Shown piece by piece: positions 1-5,040 of a DNA stretch of 7,218 nucleotides (position 1 is its first letter; each line of letters opens with the position of its first letter). The position numbers and the translations under genes are program-made. A model generated the notes under the pieces. That model had not been told where the DNA came from and made no database searches. It saw only the letters and a program-made list of their open reading frames with translations. Source of the DNA: an uncultured Saprospiraceae bacterium (GTDB lineage: Bacteria > Bacteroidota > Bacteroidia > Chitinophagales > Saprospiraceae); NCBI GenBank assembly GCA_937967535.1, contig CALCMV010000332.1, positions 1-7,218 on the forward strand, given 5' to 3'.

Positions 1-1
1 C

Positions 2-994
2 ACCATGAATCCCGCAACTTATGACGGCGGACTTGCCACCCTTACATGGACGGGACAAGACGACCCCGGCGGCGTAGGCATTCAAAATTATAGTATTTAT
101 TATTCGGTAAATGGTGGCGAATTTGAACTATTAGCGAGTGACATTACGGGTAATACGTATATTTTTGAAGGCGTACCGGGCAATACTTATGAGTTTTTCA
201 CCATAGCAAAAGACCACGTCAATAATACGGAAGCCCTCAAAACCAAAGGTGAAATTGCCCTCATCTTTAATGGTCGTATTGATTTCGATATAAAAGTCCT
301 TTTAGAAGGTGCGTATGCCCCCGCAACCTCCGAAATGACAACCATCCTCAATACCTCGCGCGGCTTATTGCCCGGACAAACACCCGCGAGCAACCTCGCT
401 AGCCCAACACCCGCAGGGCAGCCTTACAACCGTCCGCCGTGGAACTATGCAGGTGCAGAAGGTATAGATTGGACAGATGCTGACTATCCTGCCGAAGCCG
501 TCGATTGGGTATTGGTTTCGTTCAGAACAGGTATTCAGAAAAATACAGAAATCGGTATGACCGCCGCCCTTTTACTCAAAGATGGTACTGTAGAAATACC
601 TGAAACATTTACATTACCCGGCGGTACAAATGCTTCATACATCGTTGTAGAACATCGCAATCACGTTGGCGTGATGACATCACAAGCTATTAATATTGTG
701 GATAATATGCTAAGGTATAACTTCACATTGGCAGATGGTTATGATGGTAATGGTACGGGTTCAGGACAAAAACAATTACCAACGGGCGAATGGGTGATGT
801 TTGCCGGAGATGCCGACCAAAGTGATTTGCCGAGTTACGACATATTGGGTTCAGATAAAATTTTATGGGAAATGGATAATGGTAATTTCGATTATTATAC
901 CTCGCCCGATTTTAATTTGAATGGTGATGTAAACGGAGAAGATAAAGCCTTTTGGTTTGAGAATAATGGTATCTCATCGCGAGTACCCAAATGA
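2..994 (+). CDS. C-terminal part of a secreted multidomain protein (FN3-like domain plus Bacteroidota C-terminal module); 5' end outside window
   Basis: The frame is open to the left edge, so the ATG at 5 is probably internal; residues are counted from it. Residues 1 to about 88 look like a fibronectin-III-type beta-sandwich (a W..D..GGVG.. start, then YSIYYSVNGG, GNTYEFFTIAKD). Residues 95-329 match a module I know from the ends of large Bacteroidota exported proteins: K97-VLLEGAY, DWVLVSFR from 167, YIVVEHRNHVGVM from 212, GDAD near 268, and a final N-N-G-I-S-S-R-V-P. Two loops rich in Asp and Asn (269-279 and 302-313, pattern DxNxNGxVNxxD) resemble dockerin or EF-hand calcium sites. By family such proteins are surface or extracellular, with adhesion or polymer-degrading domains upstream. 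The catalytic or binding part is not in the window, so the function is unknown. I see no ordinary type IX secretion tail after the module; the protein ends within it. Confidence 0.88.
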   Translation, partial: TMNPATYDGGLATLTWTGQDDPGGVGIQNYSIYYSVNGGEFELLASDITGNTYIFEGVPGNTYEFFTIAKDHVNNTEALKTKGEIALIFNGRIDFDIKVLLEGAYAPATSEMTTILNTSRGLLPGQTPASNLASPTPAGQPYNRPPWNYAGAEGIDWTDADYPAEAVDWVLVSFRTGIQKNTEIGMTAALLLKDGTVEIPETFTLPGGTNASYIVVEHRNHVGVMTSQAINIVDNMLRYNFTLADGYDGNGTGSGQKQLPTGEWVMFAGDADQSDLPSYDILGSDKILWEMDNGNFDYYTSPDFNLNGDVNGEDKAFWFENNGISSRVPK

Positions 995-1027
995 TGGGGT
1001 AATTTTTCTCCTTTATGAAATAAAATG

Positions 1028-1066
1028 GGGCGATGAAATTGACAAATCAATTTCATCGCCCTTTTC
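1028..1066. terminator. Bidirectional intrinsic terminator between convergent genes
   Basis: The arm GGGCGATGAAATTG at 1028-1041 pairs perfectly over 14 bp with 1048-1061 around a 6-base loop. TTTTCTT follows on the plus strand. On the minus strand the hairpin is followed by the T-rich CATTTTATTT. It lies 33 bases past the stop of the secreted-protein gene and just past the stop of the minus-strand gene, so it can serve both. Confidence 0.88.
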
Positions 1067-1075
1067 TTATTCAAA

Positions 1076-1849
1076 TCATTCAAGCATTGTCAATTGATAT
1101 TCTTCAATAATTCGTATTAATTTTTCTGCATACAAATTGTCGGTAGAATAATTGGCTAATTCCAGTCCTTTTGCCCAGCGTGTATAATCCGTTTTATCTA
1201 GATGTGTGAGGTGTTGGAGACTACCTTGTGTCAGGTGTTCGCTGTGATTGCGGAAGGAAGACCAAGCCGTCTCGTATTGACGTATACACGCACCATCGAA
1301 GGTCGAATGAGCCTTGTCCCATGTTGTACCACATTCAAGATTGAAGTAATTATTCGTTTGTGCAGCGATAACACTCGTCCCTGCCTGACTCGCCAATAAA
1401 GCCTGTGCTAAGGTAACAGATGCCGGAATGTTAAACTTCTCCATTTCCGTGATAGCGACTTTCTTGAATCGCCCGACAAATGCCCGCACTTGTGCATCGC
1501 TGGCATAGATGAGTTGGGCATCTCCGGGCAATTCGTGTTTATCATTTTTGCGAAAAACAGAGAGTAAGCCCGTTTTAGAAATATTATTTTCTTGTGCGAT
1601 ATAATGGTCGGCTTCGGTTGTACGTTGAATTTTTTTGGGTGGTTCTTCAGGGGGGGTATGTAAGAGGGGCTTGACCTCCGGCTTTGCATTGTGTGTGGGT
1701 TTGTCGGATTTTGCGGGGGCATTCAGGCGGAAATCTACATTGAGGTTTTTTCCGGCAAATGCCGTCAGAACTATCAGCAAAATGGATAGTTTGAACCAGT
1801 GATTTTTAAAGAATGTAACCACTGCGACTTGGTATTCTTTACTTTTCAT
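1076..1849 (-). CDS. Membrane-anchored glucosaminidase-family (GH73-like) protein, probable loss of catalytic Glu
   Basis: 257 aa from the ATG at 1849. A longer frame reaches 2017, but its extra 56 residues are translated 7-base repeats and promoter DNA, so I reject it. Residues 1-20 are a short basic cytoplasmic end, 21-33 a hydrophobic anchor (LSILLIVLTAFAG), about 40-75 a Pro/Lys-rich spacer, and about 118-257 a glucosaminidase fold (Pfam Glucosaminidase type). Family landmarks are IPASVTLAQALL (141-152), NNYFNLEC (166-173), CIRQY (188-192), FRNHSEHL (199-206), DYTRWAKGLELANYSTD (221-237) and YAEKLIRIIEEY (240-251). These enzymes cleave GlcNAc-MurNAc bonds of peptidoglycan in the periplasm. 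The family normally has a catalytic Glu in L-E-S-x-x-G-x-S. Here the codon at 1391-1393 is GCG, giving Ala153, one base from GAG. The NHFG motif also reads NYFN. It may bind rather than cut peptidoglycan. Fold confident, activity doubtful. Confidence 0.85.
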   Translation of the reverse strand: MKSKEYQVAVVTFFKNHWFKLSILLIVLTAFAGKNLNVDFRLNAPAKSDKPTHNAKPEVKPLLHTPPEEPPKKIQRTTEADHYIAQENNISKTGLLSVFRKNDKHELPGDAQLIYASDAQVRAFVGRFKKVAITEMEKFNIPASVTLAQALLASQAGTSVIAAQTNNYFNLECGTTWDKAHSTFDGACIRQYETAWSSFRNHSEHLTQGSLQHLTHLDKTDYTRWAKGLELANYSTDNLYAEKLIRIIEEYQLTMLE

Positions 1850-1863
1850 GACATTGTGAGATG

Positions 1864-1899
1864 GCGGGTTGCGAGTTGCGGGTTTGCGAGTTGTGAGCT
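1864..1899. repeat. 7-base quasi-tandem repeat in the 5' leader of the glucosaminidase-like gene
   Basis: On the plus strand the units GCGGGTT and GCGAGTT alternate, about five copies, one with an extra T and the last degenerate (GTGAGCT). The repeat lies 14-50 bases upstream of the minus-strand start codon, inside the predicted transcript leader. Its GC content contrasts with the AT-rich surroundings. Confidence 0.8.
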
Positions 1900-2003
1900 T
1901 CGCAAAATGCCCCGAAACTTGTAACCTTGAAATTAGATAACAGATTGATGATAATTTAACATAAATTAAAACACAAATTAGTGTATTTTTATTTCTAATT
2001 ACA

Positions 2004-2034
2004 CAAATATAAAACAAATTGTTTTTAAAATCAA
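2004..2034 (-). promoter_or_regulatory. Predicted Bacteroidota-type promoter for the glucosaminidase-like gene
   Basis: On the minus strand TATATTTG (2011 down to 2004) exactly fits the -7 consensus TAnnTTTG. A TTG (2034 down to 2032) lies upstream with a 20-base spacer, as expected for the -33 element. It predicts a start near 1997 and a leader of about 150 bases containing the 7-base repeat. AT-rich DNA gives chance matches, so this is moderate evidence. Confidence 0.45.
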
Positions 2035-2072
2035 TAAAAAAACAACTTATTTAGTTTTATGCCAAATAATTG

Positions 2073-2085
2073 ATATGTGCCATAT
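2073..2085. promoter_or_regulatory. 13-base palindrome between divergent promoters, possible operator
   Basis: ATATG-TGC-CATAT is a perfect inverted repeat of 5 bp with a 3-base centre. It lies between the two predicted -33 boxes (2032-2034 on minus, 2121-2124 on plus). A partial look-alike, TATGCCA, is at 2058-2064. The position suits a shared regulator site, but short AT-rich palindromes also arise by chance. Confidence 0.25.
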
Positions 2086-2120
2086 TATCTCAAAATTATA
2101 ATATATCTTATTTGTTTTGC

Positions 2121-2151
2121 TTTGGATTGTGATAATTATTTCATTCTTTTG
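2121..2151 (+). promoter_or_regulatory. Predicted Bacteroidota-type promoter for the desaturase gene
   Basis: TTTG at 2121-2124, a 19-base spacer, then TTCTTTTG at 2144-2151, which matches TAnnTTTG with one mismatch. The implied start near 2158 lies downstream of an upstream in-frame ATG at 2117, supporting translation from the ATG at 2195 with a leader of about 37 bases ending in an A-rich stretch. Confidence 0.4.
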
Positions 2152-2194
2152 CACGACAAATAAAACCCAAGAACACGTTAAAAAAAATAACACT

Positions 2195-3184
2195 ATGATT
2201 GAATTAAATACGAAGAAAAACGAAGTCATGCTTTACATTGAACAGTTTGTTGATAGTATTAGTGAAAAGTATTTAAAACCTATCGAAACCAATTGGCAAC
2301 CCACTGACCTATTGCCTGATACAGCTTGTATAGATACATTTGTACGAAAGTTGAAGGACTTGCAGGAGAGTGCCAAAGAGTTGAGTTATGATTTTTGGCT
2401 GGTACTCATCGGAGATACTGTGACTGAGGAGGCATTGCCGACTTATGAGTCGTGGTTGGCTGCACTGGATGGCGTGGACATCGGAAAACCCGGCGGATGG
2501 GGCGAGTGGAGTCGTAAATGGACGGCTGAAGAAAATCGGCATGGAGATGTATTGAGCCGTTATCTCTACCTTTCAGGGAGAGTGGATATGCAAGCTGTGG
2601 AAACTTCGGTGCAATATTTATTGAGCGATGGTATTGATATTCAGACGAATAATGACCCTTACCGAACGTTTGTCTATACGAGTTTTCAGGAGTTGGCAAC
2701 TAATATTTCTCACAGACGGGTGGCTACTTTGGCAAATAAAAATGACAATCATACGCTGGCAAAAATATGTGGAATGATTGCGGCTGATGAAGCCCGGCAT
2801 GCCAAGGCTTACGGGAGTTTTGTGGAGAAAATTTTTGAAGTAGACCCTAATGAGATGATGGTCGCTTTTGCTGATATGATGAAGAAAAAAATCGTGATGC
2901 CCGCACACAATCTGCGCGAGGTCGGTAGTAAAATAGGCGAAGCCTTTGAGAGTTTTTCTGATGCTGCACAACGCTTGGGCGTATATACTTCGGTGGACTA
3001 TATTGATATTATTGAATCGCTGACCAAAGAGTGGGATATAAGTAATATGGTAGGTCTGGATGACGCAGGAGAGCAGGCAAGAGATTACATCATGTATTTA
3101 CCGGATAGACTTAGAAGGGTATTGAGTCGATTTAAACAACCTGAATCTGAATATCAATTTAACTGGGTACTGCCCCGTACATAA
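2195..3184 (+). CDS. Soluble di-iron acyl-[acyl-carrier-protein] desaturase (stearoyl-ACP desaturase type)
   Basis: 329 aa from the ATG at 2195. An earlier in-frame ATG at 2117 would add 26 hydrophobic residues read from promoter DNA, so I reject it. The enzyme puts a cis double bond into an acyl chain carried on ACP, using O2 and electrons from ferredoxin, in the cytoplasm. All six iron ligands of the castor enzyme are present: E78 (TEEALPTY), E113 and H116 (WTAEENRHGD), E166 (SFQELAT), E199 and H202 (ADEARH). The 53- and 33-residue gaps between the later ligand groups equal those in castor; the first gap is 3 shorter. YLYLSGRVDM after the first EExxH is nearly the plant sequence. The double-bond position and chain length cannot be read from the sequence. 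No ferredoxin gene is nearby. A PlsC-type gene follows after 199 bases without a visible terminator, so one transcript for both is likely. Confidence 0.95.
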   Translation: MIELNTKKNEVMLYIEQFVDSISEKYLKPIETNWQPTDLLPDTACIDTFVRKLKDLQESAKELSYDFWLVLIGDTVTEEALPTYESWLAALDGVDIGKPGGWGEWSRKWTAEENRHGDVLSRYLYLSGRVDMQAVETSVQYLLSDGIDIQTNNDPYRTFVYTSFQELATNISHRRVATLANKNDNHTLAKICGMIAADEARHAKAYGSFVEKIFEVDPNEMMVAFADMMKKKIVMPAHNLREVGSKIGEAFESFSDAAQRLGVYTSVDYIDIIESLTKEWDISNMVGLDDAGEQARDYIMYLPDRLRRVLSRFKQPESEYQFNWVLPRT

Positions 3185-3193
3185 TCGGACTTT

Positions 3194-3224
3194 GGTAATT
3201 AGGTAACTGGGTAATTAGGCTAAC
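3194..3224. repeat. 8-base quasi-tandem repeat after the desaturase gene
   Basis: Nearly four copies of an 8-base unit: GGTAATTA GGTAACTG, then GGTAATTA again and GGCTAAC. The decamer GGTAATTAGG recurs exactly at 3194-3203 and 3210-3219. It starts 10 bases after the desaturase stop. Confidence 0.85.
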
Positions 3225-3317
3225 GAAGACATAATTTGTTATTTATCAGTAGAATAAAAATTGAAATAAAATTAATTCTAAATAAAATATAAATTATTGA
3301 TTATGAGTGTTTTACCT

Positions 3318-3369
3318 TCTCGGCTGAGCCGAGACCAGTTTCCAAATTCCCTAATGCCCAAAGTCCAAG
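3318..3369. repeat. Short palindrome followed by a 7-base quasi-tandem repeat in the leader before the PlsC-type gene
   Basis: TCTCGGC-TGA-GCCGAGA at 3318-3334 is a perfect 7-bp inverted repeat. It is followed at 3335-3369 by five 7-base units of loosely similar form, such as CCAGTTT CCAAATT, ending in GTCCAAG. The block ends 14 bases before the chosen ATG. Translating it from an upstream ATG would give an unlikely N-terminal extension, which is why the later start was chosen. Confidence 0.65.
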
Positions 3370-3383
3370 TACATAAATTAAGC

Positions 3384-4151
3384 ATGAAAAAAATATTATA
3401 TTGGATACCGACTTTGATATGGGGGTGCGGATTCTTTGTTATTTTACTCATCTTCCATCCCATACAAATGTTGATGCGTCGTATTGGTTATCAAGCACAC
3501 AAACGTAGTGTAGATATAATGTGTTGGTGTTTGAATCAGGCAATGCTTTTTACGGGAAATCTTATCAGTTATGAAAACCCTAATCAATCGCTACCGACTG
3601 ACCGACCTTTGATTGTTGTCAGTAACCACCAAAGTATGATGGATATTCCTGTCATTAGTTGGGTATTTAGAAAGCATCATCCCAAGTTTATTTCAAAGAA
3701 GGAACTTGAATATGGCATTCCCAGCGTTTCTTATAATCTTCGGCATGGTGGTTCTGTGACGATAGACCGTAAGGAGCCGCGAAAAGCAATCAGGCTGATA
3801 GCTGAGTTTGCAGATTATCTGAATGAACATAATTTTGCCGGGTGCATCTTTCCGGAAGGTACACGGTCAAAAGATGGTCAATTGCTGCCTTTCCAACCTA
3901 TGGGCTTATTGAAAATGCTCAGAAATATGCCCGATGCTAGGGTGGTGCCGGTGGCACTCAAGAATTATTGGCGACTTGGTGTGTACAATTATAAACCTGT
4001 ACCATTCGGCGTACCACTCAAATGTACGGTACTTCCTCCAATAGATAGGGATATTAGCGATAAAGAAATTATTCGATTACTTGAAACTCAAATTAAAGAA
4101 GAACTTAGTGCAAGTATGTATTCAAGAAGAAAGTTTAAACTTATTAATTAA
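3384..4151 (+). CDS. plsC: 1-acyl-sn-glycerol-3-phosphate acyltransferase family protein (PlsC type)
   Basis: 255 aa from the ATG at 3384. An ATG at 3303 and others upstream are in frame but would translate repeat DNA; from 3384 the protein begins with the expected anchor (MKKILYWIPTLIWGCGFF). Residues about 5-24 are a membrane helix. Acyltransferase blocks follow in order: NHQSMMD with H82 and D87 (HX4D catalytic pair), VTIDR with R129, FPEGTRS at 156-162 (phosphate binding), and VVPVAL with P189. The family moves an acyl group from acyl-ACP or acyl-CoA to position 2 of lysophosphatidate, giving phosphatidate at the inner face of the cytoplasmic membrane. Length is normal. It probably shares a transcript with the desaturase upstream, since I see no terminator or good promoter between them, and a strong terminator follows. 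Other substrates, such as ornithine lipids, cannot be excluded. Confidence 0.92.
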   Translation: MKKILYWIPTLIWGCGFFVILLIFHPIQMLMRRIGYQAHKRSVDIMCWCLNQAMLFTGNLISYENPNQSLPTDRPLIVVSNHQSMMDIPVISWVFRKHHPKFISKKELEYGIPSVSYNLRHGGSVTIDRKEPRKAIRLIAEFADYLNEHNFAGCIFPEGTRSKDGQLLPFQPMGLLKMLRNMPDARVVPVALKNYWRLGVYNYKPVPFGVPLKCTVLPPIDRDISDKEIIRLLETQIKEELSASMYSRRKFKLIN

Positions 4152-4184
4152 TTCATTTTCAGTAACTTGCGAAATTTAATGAAA

Positions 4185-4226
4185 AAGACCGCCCAAATTG
4201 CCGCTTGGCAATTTGGGCGGTCTTTA
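4185..4226 (+). terminator. Strong intrinsic terminator after the PlsC-type gene
   Basis: A perfect 18-bp stem pairs 4185-4202 (begins AAGACCGCCC) with 4207-4224 around the loop GCTT. One more A-T pair is possible. The right arm ends in TCTTTATTAT, and the left side is A-rich (GAAAAAG), so it may also work weakly on the other strand. It lies 33 bases past the stop and closes the desaturase-acyltransferase unit. Confidence 0.88.
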
Positions 4227-4242
4227 TTATATAAATGAACAA

Positions 4243-4304
4243 ACAGAAATCTCGACTTTTGTATTACATTTTTCTTAATACAAAAATCGAGAGAGAATGT
4301 CTGT
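4243..4304. repeat. Imperfect inverted repeat (hairpin)
   Basis: The 17-base arm at 4250-4266 (TCTCGACTTTTGTATTA) pairs with 4276-4292 with one mismatch and a 9-base loop. An outer ACAGA / TCTGT pair at 4243-4247 and 4300-4304 extends it across a bulge. The 11-mer TGTATTACATT (4260-4270) recurs with one change at 4302-4312. It starts just after the terminator and lacks a clear T tract, so I do not call it a second terminator. Confidence 0.6.
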
Positions 4305-4327
4305 ATTACGTTCAAGTAAATGTACGG

Positions 4328-4369
4328 AAGTTTAAGAGTAAGTTTGAGTATAAGCCTAAGTTTAACTTG
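4328..4369. repeat. 6-base quasi-tandem repeat
   Basis: About seven hexamers in register: AAGTTT AAGAGT AAGTTT, then GAGTAT, AAGCCT, AAGTTT and AACTTG. AAGTTT occurs three times exactly. It lies 24 bases upstream of the predicted -33 box of the next gene. Confidence 0.75.
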
Positions 4370-4392
4370 ATTTGCAGTTGAGATTGATTCGC

Positions 4393-4424
4393 TTTGGAAG
4401 TGTCAGTTTGCTTAATTACTTTTG
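4393..4424 (+). promoter_or_regulatory. Predicted Bacteroidota-type promoter for the small membrane protein gene
   Basis: TTTG at 4393-4396, a 20-base spacer, then TACTTTTG at 4417-4424, an exact match to TTTG-N19-21-TAnnTTTG. This is the best promoter match in the window. The implied start near 4431 gives a leader of about 165 bases that contains the whole large inverted repeat. Confidence 0.55.
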
Positions 4425-4447
4425 TCATTCATTTAAATAATTATTTT

Positions 4448-4568
4448 GTAAGTTCTCAATGAATGAGTGAATGAATTTTGAATGAATGAATCATCTTCCA
4501 ATAAGAGCAACAAGATTAAAACTACTTGATTCATTCTTTCATTCAAAATTCATTCATTGAGAATTTAC
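4448..4568. repeat. Large inverted repeat built of GAAT units in the 5' leader of the small membrane protein gene
   Basis: The left arm is 4448-4493 and the right arm 4527-4568, with a 33-base loop. Three blocks pair: 18 (one mismatch, G-U in RNA), 13 and 7 bases, about 38 pairs in all. They are separated by an 8-base bulge (AGTGAATG) on the left and a 4-base bulge on the right. Both arms consist of GAAT or ATTC tandem units, and the bulges look like unit gains or losses. The right arm ends 28 bases before the ATG. Confidence 0.85.
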
Positions 4569-4596
4569 ATTATTTTACAATTAAAAATAATACACT

Positions 4597-4947
4597 ATGA
4601 AGCCAGCACAGGCAAATTTTATCAATGCCCTCATACTTATCGGATTAGGATTGTGGGGCTATTTTACGGGAGCATTCGGCGCAGGTAAATATCTATCAAC
4701 TGCTCTCATCGCTCCGGTTGCAGGTCTCATTTTATTAGCCTTAAACGGCGGATTAAAAAGAGAAAATAAAGCAATAGCACACGTTGTTGTATTATTGACA
4801 CTGTTACTTTTTCTTGCCTTATTTATGCCATTTATGAAGCAAGAAGGACTACCTAAAATGCGTACAGGCGTAATGATGTTCAGTTGTTTGGTAGCAACGG
4901 CGGTATTTATCAAAAGTTTCATTGACGCAAGAAAAGCGAAGGCGTGA
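4597..4947 (+). CDS. Small four-helix integral membrane protein, function unknown
   Basis: 116 aa. Four hydrophobic segments at about 8-25, 33-52, 60-80 and 90-109 are joined by short loops, and the end is basic (FIKSFIDARKAKA). The only charged stretches are the GLKRENK loop near 53-58, the KQEGLPKMR loop near 81-89 and the tail. This layout resembles uncharacterised small membrane proteins I recall from other Bacteroidota that share the N-terminal INALILIGLG-like segment and the final SFIDARKA motif. I cannot name a family or function. The start at 4597 fits: it follows an A-rich stretch (TTAAAAATAATACACT), and no earlier in-frame start gives sensible protein. It has its own predicted promoter, a long folded leader and a terminator behind the previous gene, so it probably starts a transcript that may run into the lipoprotein gene 93 bases on. 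Confidence 0.85.
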   Translation: MKPAQANFINALILIGLGLWGYFTGAFGAGKYLSTALIAPVAGLILLALNGGLKRENKAIAHVVVLLTLLLFLALFMPFMKQEGLPKMRTGVMMFSCLVATAVFIKSFIDARKAKA

Positions 4948-4952
4948 TGCAG

Positions 4953-5024
4953 TGATTGGTGATTAGTGATTAGTTAATTCGTTCATTAGCAATCATTAAT
5001 TTGGCGAATCACTAATCACCAATC
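4953..5024. repeat. Inverted repeat with perfect 18-bp arms, built of 7-base units, before the lipoprotein gene
   Basis: GATTGGTGATTAGTGATT at 4954-4971 has its exact reverse complement at 5007-5024, with a 35-base spacer. Each arm is itself a 7-base quasi-tandem (GTGATTG, GTGATTA and so on), and the left side continues as GTTAATT. The right arm ends 16 bases before the ATG at 5041, close enough for a folded transcript to affect ribosome entry. Confidence 0.9.
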
Positions 5025-5040
5025 CAACGAATAACGAACT

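Larger units (their letters stand above)
1850..2194. other. Divergent intergenic control region
   Basis: 345 bases between the divergent starts of the glucosaminidase-like gene and the desaturase gene. It is very AT-rich except for a GC-richer 7-base repeat near the minus-strand start. It holds one predicted promoter for each direction and a 13-base palindrome between their -33 boxes, listed separately. I see no convincing small gene or structured RNA here. Confidence 0.6.
4227..4596. other. 370-base intergenic region rich in repeats
   Basis: This stretch between the terminator and the small membrane protein gene has no confident gene. In order it holds an imperfect hairpin (4243-4304), a hexanucleotide quasi-repeat (4328-4369), a good promoter match (4393-4424) and a large inverted repeat made of GAAT-like units (4448-4568). 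A 48-codon open frame at 4235-4381 overlaps the first two and is treated as doubtful. Confidence 0.6.

Noticed and set aside
1202..1399. Plus-strand open frame across the glucosaminidase-like gene
   Set aside because: It lies opposite the conserved domain, shows no motif and is explained as a shadow.
1850..2017. Longer N-terminus for the glucosaminidase-like protein (start at 2017)
   Set aside because: The extra 56 residues translate the 7-base repeat and predicted promoter DNA, and they would put the membrane anchor about 75 residues in. The ATG at 1849 gives a normal anchored protein.
2117..2194. Upstream start for the desaturase
   Set aside because: The added hydrophobic residues come from DNA holding the predicted promoter, and the family starts with a soluble helix, not a membrane segment.
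3297..3383. Upstream starts for the PlsC-type protein
   Set aside because: The added residues translate a palindrome and a 7-base repeat and do not resemble the family; the protein from 3384 begins with the expected membrane helix.
4243..4304. Second terminator after the PlsC-type gene
   Set aside because: The stem is AT-rich and has no T tract after it, and a much better terminator lies just upstream.
4448..4568. CRISPR array or riboswitch
   Set aside because: The units are only 4 bases without spacers, and the fold is a simple inverted repeat with no known aptamer core that I can see.
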